A stretch of 64,000 nucleotides of DNA from Halictus rubicundus (GCF_050948215.1 NC_135153.1:10692058-10756057); one strand, 5' to 3'; counted from the first letter of the stretch, positions 12,274-24,001 are shown. Notes: generated by a model not told the origin, from the letters alone. Made by a program: numbers and translations.

Positions 12274-12837
12274 TGTAGTCGTCGTTCTATTCCAATCACA
12301 CTCGATAGGTTTGTTTGTATTCGAACGAGTCGCGCTACTGCGAAACACTTGTAACGCGAAGTAGGGATGTCTGGTATTGGGGCGTAGATAACTACAAGTT
12401 TCTCTGTGTCATCTTCTCGCGGAGGACGCGTATCGGCTCTACCTCCACTCGACGCTAGCTTGAATTTTTTAGTCCTGATTCCCAGCTTGTGTAATCCCGT
12501 GCAACGCGGTCTGCCTACTCGCAGCGTTGTTGGATATGCGAGTCATTCGCAGGCCAAAACGATTAACCGCTATCCCAGTTTCGTAGCATTTCATTGCCGA
12601 ACCGTTCGATCGATGCCTTTCCATTTTCCGTTCAAAATCGGTATCCCCGATACTCGAACTTTTCAAGCCGGCCGTGCACCGCTGATTCATCGATATCCTC
12701 TAATTTTGGTTACGCGATTCGTGCAAACGAGTGGCTCGCATGTACCGTGCAGTTTCGGACTCTCGTGCGAGAGTGATTTAGCTATACATTACAGGTTCAC
12801 GAGATAAATTCGCGGAGAGAGACGACACACAGTGATC

Positions 12838-13779
12838 CGAAACGCGAAATTTAGTGACATTTTGGTATAAATTCTGAACTATTAAAGATGTCGAAGTGAT
12901 ATTTGGGGTGTAGAATATTCACAACTAATCTTTTTTAATGGTGCATAATGTACCATACTTTTGGTTTATTTAATAGCTTTTTTTAAGTCTATTTCCAAAT
13001 TTAACGACTTCTAAAAACACATTCAGATTAGTAAATATATTATTCCTCTATATTTTTGAAAAATCGCTCTTTGAATGAAATTTGGTTTAGTGCCTAAAGT
13101 GTTTTTGGTCATCAAAGTGATATTGGTGATATTCGACGAGATTGGAAATAATTCTTGCACGATTATATAGAAGAAAGTGCGCTGAACATATTCCATTTGT
13201 AAAATTCCATTATCTCTTCTGTTTTAGAAGATATATTGAACTAATGGACATAGTATACCGAGGTATCCGAGAACCTATGCGCATAGCCGCACTGACGCGG
13301 GCGACTTTAAACAATAATAACTTGTGATATGGGACGAGAATGGGAAATAATTCTTACATGATTGTGTAGAAGAAAGTATGCTGAAAATACTCCATTTTGT
13401 AAAATTCTATGATCTCGTATGATACAGAAGATATCCCTTGCGAAGTCTTAAGAATTTTGAAAATTTTCTACATTGCATTTGGCATAACATGCTTAACACA
13501 TTATGAATAGTAATTTTTAATCGCCAATGGTAATTTCCAGCTTAAAGATAAACATTCCATTTAAAAAAAAAAAAATTGGAAGGAAAATATTAAAAAGGAT
13601 CGTCAGGGCATTCAAAACTTCCAACTTTAACCGTTTATTACATTAATGGTATTTATGAAATTTTATTAATTTTTTCATTTTCAAGGTTGATGGATATTTA
13701 GAAAGCAATAAGCATTCAGCACAAGTCAATACGAGACAGTCGATTTTTTGGCAAAATGTCACTAAACTCCGCGTTTTAG
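12838..13779. mobile_element. AT-rich TIR element, family S
   Basis: Inverted ends of about 27 bp share CGCGAAATTTAGTGACATTT with the right-end variant GCGGAGTTTAGTGACATTT. Inside, about 95 bp at 13141-13233 recurs as a diverged direct repeat at 13335-13430, sharing ATAATTCTT and AGAAGAAAGT words. No coding frame, single copy in this window, superfamily unknown. Confidence 0.6.
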
Positions 13780-15192
13780 ACCACCGTGCGTCAGTGTGGC
13801 GAGAGCACGTGGAAAAGTTCCAGGAATGGTACTATGTATTGATTTTCGGCTGCTCCTTTTTCGACCCCATCCGCCTGTGATTCCGTCCCCTCTCGAATCG
13901 TTCTCCGTTCGTCCTCCGTTGGTTCCCGGTTGCACCCTCCGCGATCCGTGCATTTTATATCGCCGGCCATGCGTTATTCCGCCACGTTTGCCAAATGGCA
14001 GCGGGAAATAAGTGCCACGGGAAGGGTCGGGGTGTCTTTAATTGCTCCCTGGAACCCCTAAACGCGAAACAGAAACAAATTACGAACCCGAGCGCTACAT
14101 ACCTCCCTCTTTCTTTTTTTATTACTTTCTCCTTCTTCCCCTCTCTGCCGCGTCTGGCCGTTTGTCCTGGCGTTTGACGCGCTGGCAATTTATTCCCGAT
14201 GCTTCCGAAAATTAATTAGCGAGAAACCGTTGGACTGTTTTCTGTGTCATCCTCGATGGATCGATCTACCCGGCGAGCGTCTACGAAAACCCCCTCCACC
14301 GAGCTAGCGAGCTTTTTACTCGAACAATTTATTTCGAGAAAAATGAACGGACTCGGTGGAAATAATAATATCACGGACTTGGAACCCGACGGTTCATGGG
14401 AAAGAAATCGAAGCATGGGACCCCACGCCATGGTGCGACGGTATATCGATCGACGAGGGGTCCCGTACACCCCCTCGTTCGCGGGGGCGCAACATATAAT
14501 TTCCATGAACGGCGGCTACGCAACGTGTCGCCCGTCGAACGCACCGAGTTATCATGACCGCCATTCGTTTCTGTTCCCTCCCACAGTTTCGCCGAGTTTT
14601 CCTTGCTGGTTTGTTCTCCTATTAATTCATAACATGTGTCATTTGTCGCTCTTATTACTCCTCTGCATTTGCTCGCTTTCTTTTATCGTCGTCGTAGTGG
14701 TAGTACCAGATGTTGTTTAGCACATTGTTGACACGGATAAATCCGTTTTTTTTTTTTTAGACTGGTGGTGGTTTGTGGAACACGTAAAAGTCCGTTTTTC
14801 ATTGTCTGCTGGTGGAAGTCGGGTCCCGTATTTATACGGGTTTTTTTTTAACGACGGATTATGTTTCCATCGTTTTTGTGACAGTTCCACGAACACGCAT
14901 ACTTGTTATATTGACGTACTACTTTCGTTATTTTAAAGTTATAGCGATTTCTAAGAAGGTCTAATTTCTTACGCGGCGGCTAAAATGAGGCCGCGCTAGG
15001 CTCAAGGTCGCGCGCGAATTGTCCCGTAAACAATGTGCTACTAGGAGGCATGGAACCGTTTAACCTCTTAACTTCACAATTATTTTGTAAAAGTGTGTAT
15101 AGTACTCGAGTGTTCTCGGGCTTTTAAGATAAGAGGTTAGAGCTTTTGTAGCGTTTATTCGCTCACCGATGACGCATTCTAGTTGTAATAAA
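13780..15192. other. Noncoding stretch
   Basis: No gene could be supported. The plus-strand open frame at 14244-14720 begins at a non-ATG codon and ends in a hydrophobic, low-complexity tail. From 14721 to 15180 the sequence is AT-rich with homopolymer T runs, with nothing definite. Confidence 0.45.
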
Positions 15193-15889
15193 TGGACAGC
15201 GGATTTTATGCGTTTATGGCAAGAATGAGTAAAAGTTTAAAACAATTTAAGAACGTTGATGAATTGTTCCTAGCAGTTATTAAACGAGGAATTTCTACTC
15301 GGTCCCTGGTTTTCACAATTAGCTTGGATCATTTTCATTTTGCGCAATAAATTTTATTATTCGACATTCTGATTAACTATCCAGACGGCAGAGAGATTTT
15401 CTTTTGAAGTAATCCAGTAATTTTCTTCATTATAATATTCTCGTATATCAATTTTGCTTTCATTTACAAATTGAGTTAGTAAAAATTGTGCCAATCCGCA
15501 TTTGTTAAGGTTTATTTGTAGAATTCGCATGATATGATTTATATTCTTGTTTCATATTTCTTATCCTGATCCTGAAAATGGTCCCTGGTTATCACAATTA
15601 GCTTGGATCATTTTCATTTTGCGCAATAAATTTTATTATTCGACATTCTGATTAACTATCCAGACGGCAGAGGGATTATCCTTTGAAGTAATCCAGTAAT
15701 TTTCTTCATTATAATATTCTCGTATACGTGCAATATCAATTTTGGTTTCATTTACAAATTGAGTTAGTAAAAACTGTGCCCATCTGCATTTGTTAAGGTT
15801 TATTTGTAGAATTCGCATGACATGATTTATATTCTTGTTTCATATTACTTATCCTGATTTTCATTTTGCACAAATGCCCGCGGTCTGAT
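15193..15889. mobile_element. Family A MITE carrying an R1-like retrotransposon insertion
   Basis: The left end (GGACAGCGGATTTTATGCG) and right end (GCACAAATGCCCGCGGTCTG) are the inverted termini of a family whose consensus is CTAGACTGCGGATTTTATGC. Other copies lie at 21496-21702, 24238-24446, 33861-34053 and 40105-40273, with a partial copy ending at 52654. Intact copies are about 170-210 bp; this one is enlarged by the retrotransposon debris at 15301-15867. Confidence 0.65.
15301..15867 (-). pseudogene. Duplicated 5' fragment of an R1-clade non-LTR retrotransposon ORF2
   Basis: Two tandem copies (15301-15579 and 15580-15867) encode, on the minus strand, the start of an apurinic-endonuclease-type ORF2. 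It begins MRILQINLNKC and includes ITSKDNPSAVWIVN. The LQINLN start and a downstream E-Y/P-Y position are typical of R1/Waldo-like ORF2. The second copy keeps nine extra bases (three codons, ARI) that the first lacks. No reverse transcriptase part is present. Flanks are a family A MITE. Confidence 0.75.
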
Positions 15890-17198
15890 AATTAGTGAAG
15901 AGACTCTTTGCCGCGAGATTGGAATGGTCGAACGACCCTTCCGGACTGCAAGTCTCGCAAATATTGTTTGCAACCGGGCGTTGTTTGTCGAAAACAAATA
16001 TTTGACGGTGTCGCCTGCCTGTTGCCGGTGCTGGGATGAATTGTGGGCGTAATTGCGTGTGTTTGGCGTTTATCGGTGACGATGATAATAAAATATGTAC
16101 CGAACGTTTCTGGATCGCGCGTCAGCGGCTAGATAAGCGGTTCTGATAAGCGGGGGCGTTTCGTTGATCAACAAAGTTCGATCTAGTCCGGGCCTGTCGT
16201 CGTTCGCCGTGGCTTGCGTTGCGTCAACCTTGGACGGTGGGTGACGCGAATGAAAGAGAAAAGGAAAGAAAAAAGAAAACAGGACGACGGTACTCGTACG
16301 CGTCGTCACTCGATAACGGGACAAAACGATCGGATAAGAGCCGATGATGCCGCAGCATTATGAAATCGATAGTCGTGTTCACTCGAGATAGATGAAAAGC
16401 AAACGGCACTGGAAAAAGGCGTGAAACCGATACAGAACGATTTTATTAGTCGTCGATCGTTCGCCGATCGATTCGAAATTATGCTCGAAAGCCTGCTGCG
16501 ACTCGTGTTGTACTGCTGCCCGGTCGAAGCAGAGGACAATTCAAGGGAAGTCCATCTTTTGCGTACGGTCAGTTTACGAAACGAAGAAAGAAACCGAATA
16601 GCCAAATCGTTCTGCGAATTAAAAGTAAACGAGACATACAAACGCAATGTTAGAACGATTAAATTATTCGAAATACTTCGCCATTGGCACGCGCGCGCAG
16701 GCATTTAATTATAGTTTGATGAAGAAGCTATCGCGAGTACGCTCGTATATCGAAGTACAACGATCCGCTGATCAAAATCCTTTTGGTTTAATACTAAACC
16801 TACCGGGCGTTAAGCTTGACTGAATCGACCCGATTGAATTTATTCAGATTTCGTGCAAGCTTTATTATAGAATGCGCTAGAAGACGATTCTTAATTTCGG
16901 TAATTGCAGAAAATTTGGAATCGATCGCTGGACAGGTTCAGTGTTGAAAACTCGTTTTTCCCGCGATATGTTCGAGTAAGTGGAATTCCATTGGGATTTG
17001 TATTATAGAATTTATCGATTCCGATAGCATCGATCGAATTAATTCGGTCTTGTGGAATCTTTCAGGGTCGTGGCTCCGGTAGGCAACGCGTTAATTACCT
17101 TCGAGTCGCTTCCCGATTCGCGGAAAGATGCGATAAACGTTCCGGTCGAACGCGGAACTGGAGAACTTCTCTGGAACGGAGTGACAGCGCGCGCGCGC

Positions 17199-17229
17199 GA
17201 GAGAGAGAGAGACAGAGAGAGAGAGAGAG
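17199..17229. repeat. (GA)n microsatellite, interrupted
   Basis: GA run following a short (GC)n stretch. Confidence 0.85.
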
Positions 17230-17415
17230 CTCGACTGGCGAGAACAAATACATATCGCTGATAGAGCCGATAAGATAACGGACCGTAACATTTCCTTTTG
17301 ATTTGTTTTTTCGGGAGAGGAGAGACGCTTTGTTCGGGTCAGAATCGGTGGCTGAATCGCGATCGTCGCTCCCGCGTCGTTTTTTCCGCTCTCCCGCGCT
17401 TTCTATCGCCTTGTG

Positions 17416-17417
<2 letters not shown>

Positions 17418-17462
<45 letters not shown>
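17418..17462. repeat. (CT)n microsatellite
   Basis: CT run of about 45 bp. Confidence 0.95.
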
Positions 17463-17463
<1 letters not shown>

Positions 17464-17931
17464 TTTGCATCTGTTGGTTACGCGGCTTTCCGCCGGCCAT
17501 TTCGCGTCCCGCGTTTCCGTTGAATCGCGATCGGCCGTTTCCGCGTTGTTCCCTCGCTGTCATGTGCTTCCTGAACGTGTTCCGCGGGAAACGCAGCTAC
17601 AGGTAAAAAGAAACGCCGGCTCTCTTCGGCGAACACTCGTCTTATCTCGTCGGTTTTCTCGATTCCGTAGATGTTTATCGCCTATTAATCATCGTACCGC
17701 GATGGAACGTCTCGTTATCGACGCGACGTAACGCGCTTCGCGTCGATCTAGATCTAGATCGGCATGAGTCGTCCAGATTCGCTAATTGCTATCCTGCTCG
17801 AAACCAGTTTAAATTGACATCGACAAACGAGAGTCCGGGGGAGGGGGGAAGGTTCGATTATTCGCGAATCGTTTCTTCGTTCGGAAACGAATTGTCACGA
17901 CGGAGACGCGAACGTTTCGATTGATCTGGGA

Positions 17932-17956
17932 CTCTGTTTCTCTGTTACAGGTAAGC
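17932..17956 (+). promoter_or_regulatory. Candidate recursive splice (ratchet) site
   Basis: A pyrimidine-rich tract (CTCTGTTTCTCTGTTACAG) runs directly into GTAAGC. The AG acceptor and a near-consensus donor therefore abut at 17950/17951. This is the layout of zero-nucleotide ratchet points known from long Drosophila introns. It would serve a plus-strand transcript, possibly a long upstream isoform of the IQSEC gene, but no flanking exons are known here. Confidence 0.3.
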
Positions 17957-18036
17957 CTCGATTTCAGCCGAGAACTGGATCGCACGATGATACACGCGTG
18001 CACATGGTGCGAGCACCTGAGAAACCAGCGTGTAAA
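17951..18036 (+). other. Candidate 86-bp exon (or recursive-splicing exon)
   Basis: Bounded by the acceptor ending at 17950 and a consensus donor GTGAGT at 18037-18042. Two frames are open across it. One reads through residues such as MIHACTWCEHLRNQRVK before a stop overlapping the donor. The length is 2 modulo 3. I recognise no domain. Such exons with an internal donor at their first base are expected of recursive-splicing exons. Confidence 0.25.
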
Positions 18037-18123
18037 GTGAGTAGCGCTCTCAGATGTACCAGCGTACAGTATTTCTATCTCCGTGAAACGAAACGCTAGA
18101 CAGTTCCCATTGTAACCTCGCCT

Positions 18124-18158
18124 CGGATCGGATCGGATCGGATAGGATCGGATCGGAT
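18124..18158. repeat. GGATC pentamer repeat
   Basis: Six to seven GGATC(G) units with one variant. The same short pentamer run recurs near 24663-24709, 25763-25780, 37449-37468 and 43131-43144. Confidence 0.8.
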
Positions 18159-18599
18159 TGATGAGGACTCGAATTTTTGGTCGTTGCACCTGTTACCGTT
18201 ACCCGTTACCTGACCAACGACCGTCTGCGTTCTCGAGCTCGACACTTTGTAATCGTTGACTCGTGCTGGGACTGCGAATCCTTGCCGAAATTTCGAATTG
18301 CGAGGATTGCCGATTTGAAACTCGTGGAACTTCGGACGAGGCGAAGCGATACTTGCCGCTCGCGAAGCACCGTCTTTGGAAAAGTTGGACGAATTTGCAT
18401 CGGCGAGCGGTTTCATGCCCGCTCGACTATAGAGGTAATCGGATCGGTGAATGGTCAGCTCGGACTAGGTCACTCCGCAGTCGCAACTATTGCACGCGCA
18501 AGGTCGTTTTCCCGCCTTTTCCACCGTCCCCGCCTCTGTCTCTATCCTCGTCCCTCTGTTCTTGTATTCGCGGATATACCGAACGAATTTCTATAGACA

Positions 18600-19024
18600 G
18601 AGTAGGGGATCCAATTACTGTGGCGATACCAATTACTGTGCCTATATTAATTATACATGTTTCTAAAGCATAATGAATATTAAAAAGAAATACATGACAT
18701 ATACGGTCATATACTACAGGGGACGATATTAAGTGGACACTTAACCAGTGCAACCAATTGCAATCTAAAGAAATTTTTGTTTACTCATTGTCTAGCAAAC
18801 TAGTCGGTCTAACGCCTGAAACAAATTCAAGTCATTTGCATCAATCTTAACAAAGTTATGCGATTTTTAAGAGTGTCCATTTAATATTGTCCCCGACTCT
18901 ATATTATTGATATTAATGAGAAAAATTTAATATCTCTTTTTTAATATTCATTGTGCTTTAAAAATATGTATAATTAGTATAAACACAGTAATCGGTACCC
19001 CCACAGTAATTGGATCCGTTACCC
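18600..19024. mobile_element. Long-TIR element with nested insertion
   Basis: Arms starting GTAGGGGATCCAATTACTG (left) and, inverted, GTAACGGATCCAATTACTG (right) stay complementary for about 95 bp. The centre is occupied by a second element (18716-18897). No coding capacity. Confidence 0.75.
18716..18897. mobile_element. TA-type MITE nested in 18600-19024
   Basis: TIRs GGGGACGATATTAAGTGGAC (18719) and, inverted, GGGGACAATATTAAATGGAC (ending about 18894). Subterminal sequence CAAAGTTATGCGATTTTTAA is shared with family J (26401-26833), so the two are related. Confidence 0.75.
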
Positions 19025-21204
19025 TAAGTTCGCGCTTTAACCCTCCGACGAGATTCGTCGTGTTTGGCCACCGAGTTTCTAAAATTTAACGAAACTGTTC
19101 GTATCGTTCTAAAAAGAACCGGTTCGGAGAGGCGGAAAAATTGGGATCGCCGGAAAGGAAAATGAAAGATGAAAAATCCAAGATGATCCATCGAGATAAA
19201 TGGCAGAGTGGTTCGTTAACGGGTTATTCGTGTTTCGGAAAATTGGATCGTAAGCGAGGAGAGAGCGATATTTTATTCGCGTCGGTGCTCGCGGCATGCA
19301 GCGCTCGGCACTCCCGCGATCGATCGGTCCCCGTAACACGATTTCGTCGATGGAATCGAAAATTCGATTGCCGCCAGAAATACGAGGTGTTGCCAAGGAA
19401 GTCGGCGCAGCGTCGTGTCGATACCGGCATGAAATTCTCGGATCACGAAAGATCGTTAACCGAGGAAAGCGAAGCCGGGCTAACTCGCTGCTTATTTCAA
19501 TCCGGAATCATTCTTCCGAACAATCCCAATTGTTCGAGGAAGTTTTACAACCTCTATCGAGACCAATCTTCGATTGCTCGCAATGTTCTCGTCACTTTTC
19601 CAAAGTGGTCCAAAATAAAGTAAATCTCTCGGTGAAACCGATTTAGAGATGTCAGAGGCTCGGGTAACTCTCCGGGGCACTGGCCTGGCTCGAGGGCAAC
19701 GAGACCACGCCCACCTGGGGCAGCCAAGCCACGCCCACGAAGCAATCTTCCGTTGCTTTCTGGGAACGTTTCGAGGAGAATCGAGGTTGTCCGGGGTTCG
19801 TCGTAGGAGTCGAGAGGAAGAACGGATCGATCCAGCATCTGGATCGCGGATCAACAATTTCCGAATGGTTCGACATTAAGAGGACGAGCACGTGGCGCGG
19901 CTGTAAACGCAGTTACGCGTTTTTACGCGGGCCGGGGCTCGGCGACGTGAAAGCGATGTAAACGGTGCGAGAATCGGTCGTTTAGGCCTGGTTCAGCGTC
20001 GCACACGCGGCACGAGGCGACGAATAATAGCGTGGAAAGCGAGACAGCTTTTTGCCCTGATTGAGAACCGTCTAATCGTTGCTCCGCGGAGGAAGATCGC
20101 GCGACGAGGCCACAAGCATTCGAGAACTATTCTCAGAGCGAAATTACATGTTTTCGCGCGACGCGATAGTAATGTGTCTGCACCCTTAGATTTACGATGA
20201 CCTCTCGGAGGGGACAGTCGAGCGGAGATTGTCAACAAACGAAATACCACTCCGACTTCCAAGTATTATTCGGCCGATGGGGATCGAAGCGGCTCGGAGA
20301 ATATAAATATCTTCTCTCCTTGGATCGAAACCCCATGGCTGTTCCACTTTTAATTTCTCCTCGGCGCGGCGGTGCTCCGAGCGGAAACCTTGGACCTTTC
20401 CGCGACACGACGAGATACGATGCGCGATCCTCCTACATTCGTCCCACCGATTTCCAACGTTTACTCTCCCGAGGTTTCTCGCGATAACTCAGCCTACCGG
20501 CGAGATTAGCGGGACGCTCGCCGACGCGTTCGATACTCGCGGAGAGTCCGGTCGCGAGTATCCAGCGTCGCGTTCTCGCTGTTCCTCGAGCGTGAATCGC
20601 ACCGACGAAAAAAGAATCCCTGTCTACGTTGCACGCGATGCTCCATCTCTCGCGTGTTTGATTTCGTTTGGAAAAAATTGGCGTGACGCGAGCGAGCGAT
20701 CCCGCGGCGATTCCGATCGCGATCGCGATCGCGTGTTTCGACCAGCGACTCGCGAAACAGTCCAGTAAACAAATGTATTATGCATAAACGGTGCTCGCTC
20801 GCGATACGGCCCTCTGTTCGCGGCGATCCCCGTCTCCGGCCTGAATTCCCCGGCACGAAAGTTTCAACGCTCGCCGCGCGCTCCGCCGATTAGCATCATC
20901 CCCGATCCCGACGATCATTGTTGACGGCGGAGGGTCCGCGTGCCCCGTCTCTATTTTCATATGAAAAGAGAAAACGCCGCCGCGGCTGCTAAAATTGTAC
21001 CGGCTTGACTTCGCGCCAACTACTCCCGGCGAACATGCATCGCGACGCATCGGTATCTGCATATCGGTACCGATATCGACAGATCTCGCCGATCCTGGCT
21101 GGTCTATTCCCCAGGCAAACAATATGCGTCCCGAGCGAACGATCACGCGTCGCGATTTTCGGTCGCACGCGACGCGCAACGTAAGCGTCCCAGTATCCGG
21201 ACGC
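19025..21204. other. Noncoding GC-rich stretch
   Basis: No gene, repeat array or RNA gene could be supported. Open frames overlap on both strands without domain content. The last 25 bases (GTCCCAGTATCCGGAC) are the end of a family P element also seen at 51991-52776. Confidence 0.45.
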
Positions 21205-21403
21205 TTAACACTAGAACTACCGGACCAGTCAAAATGACTGGTTCCTAATTTTTTCTTTTACAATTACTGAAATTGTAAAAATGTTTTCATCGGAAATTTT
21301 TTAACGAACCTTTTTATTTTATAATTTTTATTTTATTTTATATATGTTACAAAGCAATATATGTACGTCAGTCGCATTTATTGCTCGGCAGTTCTAGTGT
21401 TAA
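21205..21403. mobile_element. TTAA-type MITE, family C (copy 1)
   Basis: Perfect TTAA on both sides. Inverted ends are CACTAGAAC and GTTCTAGTG. The subterminal sequence contains the palindrome CCAGTCAAAATGACTGG. A related inverted copy lies at 39891-40104 and a diverged one at 60334-60562. Inserted in a family P element. Confidence 0.85.
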
Positions 21404-21495
21404 GAAATAACGGTACGGTATTTCTTTATTTGACGTGTGAAACCAACATAAAATTAAACGAGTTCTGTTTTATTTGGAAGCTAATACAACGTAAT

Positions 21496-21702
21496 TACTG
21501 GACTGTGGATTTTATGCATCTATGACAAAAATGGGTTATTACAATTTATAACAGTGGATATGTCAAAATGATTTAAAGCCACCAGCGTATTGGTTTCAGC
21601 TTAATAAAACAATTAAAGTAATAAAGAAATGTTTATTTCGCCTCTGTGTCTTGCAATCAATGCAAATATTTTTTATTTTGCATAAAGATCCGCAGTCTAG
21701 TA
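21496..21702. mobile_element. Family A MITE
   Basis: Inverted ends ACTGGACTGTGGATTTTATG and GCATAAAGATCCGCAGTCTA. The flanking sequence on the left (GGAAGCTAATACAACGTAATT) matches that next to the A copy at 52654, so both A copies sit at the same place in family P. Confidence 0.75.
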
Positions 21703-21910
21703 ATTACTGAAAGTTGGGACCGTCCGATCTCTAAATCATGTTAGGCGCATTTATTTTAACGATTGTACGAAAAGGTACAATGTCCCAGTTAGCGGGTAAC
21801 CTAAGAGATATTGCCCCATTAGCCGAACACATGTACTTATTTTATGGTTGCACGCGAATGCCCGTACGGGAAGCGATTTTTTGCCCTGGGCAAGTGATGA
21901 GGGGAAAAAG

Positions 21911-21912
<2 letters not shown>

Positions 21913-21950
<38 letters not shown>
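21913..21950. repeat. (CT)n microsatellite
   Basis: CT run of about 38 bp. Confidence 0.95.
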
Positions 21951-21952
<2 letters not shown>

Positions 21953-22209
21953 GCGTGCACCACCGGTGGCTCACACTTGAATGTTCCATCAAATGTAGTT
22001 TGTTTAGTAACTAGAAAAAATTGCCATATAGTTGACAATTTATCGTATATTAATTGAAAATAAGTAAAGCATGAATACGAGCACCGCCCCACGGGGAGAA
22101 ACACAAATGGCAGCGCCGGCGTGAACGTGTTAAAAAAAAGTTATTGTTAATATAATCAAACGTAGATAATAGTCACTTTGGATGAGTTTTCTGGATGAAA
22201 TTGAGAGTA

Positions 22210-22325
22210 GCGCGCGCTAGAAAACATCTCCAGCTACAAATTGAGCTATATTTTGTCATGATTCTCTGCGAAATAAAGCCAAAAACTTGAAGCTCGTTTC
22301 CGGCGTCAGAATTCATAATATCGAT
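22210..22325 (-). repeat. Dispersed repeat, family I
   Basis: About 115 bp that recurs inverted at 55372-55484. Shared words are ATCGATATTATGAAT, CTTCAAGTTTTT and TAGCTCAATTTGTAG. Nature unknown; it lies beside a hairpin and a CACGTGAC motif at both loci, suggesting part of a larger element. Confidence 0.65.
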
Positions 22326-22356
22326 AACACAGAGCATAAAATGTGACAAGTTTAGT

Positions 22357-22407
22357 CACAGACTTAAGACCCGACGGATCAAGACCAAGTCGGATCTTAA
22401 GTCTGTG
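22357..22407. repeat. Strong hairpin
   Basis: CACAGACTTAAGACCCGAC (22357-22375) pairs with GTCGGATCTTAAGTCTGTG (22389-22407), with one mismatch across a 13-base loop. Likely the core of a foldback element rather than an RNA gene. Confidence 0.7.
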
Positions 22408-23258
22408 TCTGAAGGCTATGAGTGGAAATTATACAGCAGTTACCGATCTGCTGACACTGAAAAAGTCACGTGACTATCCCGGACCCTTAACAGTGCGAAC
22501 CGTAGCCGGGTGGTGAAAGTCCGAAATCTCTGATTAAGAATGAAATGAATAACGCAATATTCGGTAGGCTTTGAAGCGTTTTATCTCCTCGTCGCTGTTA
22601 TGCCTGATACGATTCATCAAACGCGACAAAGCGAAAGGGCTGTTGGACGGGCGACGGCCTTTATTCTCGGAGAAAGATCGAGCTGGTTCATCAGGGAGGA
22701 CGCCGGGTATTCCGGGCACGTTCGAGCGATCGTCGTTATCGCGTCGGAATATACATACATACATACGTGTGCATAGAGGAACGTTGTTTGCACGTGACGG
22801 ACGCTCGCTCGGTGAAAGTTTCACAAACGTGGAAAACGTCCGATACGCCGTACACCGTGTCGTTTTCCCGTTCGAATTCGCCGGCTGTTTTAAAATCGAT
22901 GAATAATTTTCCCGCGACCGGACTTGTCGACTGTTAAATGATCGCGCGTGACGGCGACACGGTCGTCGCGATCGCACCTCGAAGCGAGCGATTCGTTTTA
23001 CAGCTCGCGTACAACGCGACCTCGATTCCGTGGCGCTCGAGCGAACGAACTTCCTCGTGCCTCGTTCCTTGTTCCTCGTTCCTCGTTCCTGTCTTTCCTC
23101 GGGACGATTCCCACCGATGAAACGGCTCTACCCCGATTGAAAATCGGCCCTCGTAAAATCTCCGTGGTCTGCGGCTGACGCGACGCCTGCTTCAATTCGA
23201 TTCGATTCGATTCGATTCGATCCTTTCGTCGATGGAAGACGACCTGCTGGCTCATCGT
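22408..23258. other. Noncoding stretch
   Basis: No gene supported. Short tandem words occur at 22750-22763 (ACAT), 23041-23090 (CTCGTTC) and 23191-23220 (TTCGA pentamers). Confidence 0.45.
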
Positions 23259-23482
23259 TTAACCCCTTGCCTCGTAATATCGAGCCGGACTCGTGACCAA
23301 GATCTCACAACAGAATCCACTAAATATTTATGTTACTCGTTCGTTCCTTTTAAATCGATATACAATTACCCTTTGTTGCCGGCGATGCTTAGCAATCGGG
23401 TTAAATGTAAATACGAATGTTTATCGGCAAGAAAGTAGTCCTAATTGTGGCAGCAGCGACAAAAATCACAGGGTAAGGGGTT
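23259..23482. mobile_element. TTAA-type MITE, family L (copy 1, degraded)
   Basis: Left end TTAACCCCTTGCCTCG at a TTAA, right end GGTAAGGGGTTA. Members at 54003-54536, 57792-57995, 57992-58215 and 59084-59582 share the ends and the AATATCGAGTC interior. Confidence 0.65.
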
Positions 23483-23797
23483 ATTCGATCGGTTATTCAT
23501 CGTACAGGCCCAAATACAGTATTTACTCTGTATACGTCCCTAGCCGATAAAAGTCCCAGAACTGTCCCCACTGTCGAGTGTAAGGTCGCGTGGGTCAAAG
23601 AGTAGTATCTCCTGGCCGATCTATGTCCGTGGCTAGACCCGTGTTTTGGACATATATCGAGTAAGTGCTATAACAGCTTCCCACGGGATGGATAGGGGAG
23701 GGGGAGGGGGGTAACCAGAGTTGATTTCGGTTACGACTTCCTGGCCGCCTCCCTACTAGCTTAGGGAGGTCACCGTGGTATAGTTAGCGGGTATACT

Positions 23798-24001
23798 CAG
23801 TGTCGCCAGATCAAGACTCGTGTCCCCACTCTAATTTCCCCTTCTACCACGCTATTCCCCACGCTTCCGCCGCGGCCCGGTCACGTGACCCGTTTCGTCT
23901 CTGTCGTGCATGTGTCACAATGTCACGTGACTACGTACTGGCAGAGAGAGGGTAACTTTTTCCCCTCAATCTGTGCTCCCTCCCCTCGTCTGGCGACACT
24001 G
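23798..24001. mobile_element. hAT-like MITE, family H (short copy) with 8-bp target duplication
   Basis: Perfect 13-bp TIRs CAGTGTCGCCAGA (23798-23810) and its inverse ending at 24001. It is flanked by GGTATACT (23790-23797) and GGTATACC (24002-24009), an 8-bp target duplication with one difference. That length is the hallmark of hAT transposition. The 204-bp interior is noncoding and matches the ends of the 1-kb relative at 11256-12273. Confidence 0.9.

Larger units (their letters stand above)
15890..17931. other. Noncoding stretch with microsatellites
   Basis: No gene could be supported. A family R fragment starts at a TTAA near 16788 (ACTAAACCTACCGGGCG). Microsatellites are a GA run at 17199-17229 and a CT run at 17418-17462. 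Confidence 0.45.
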
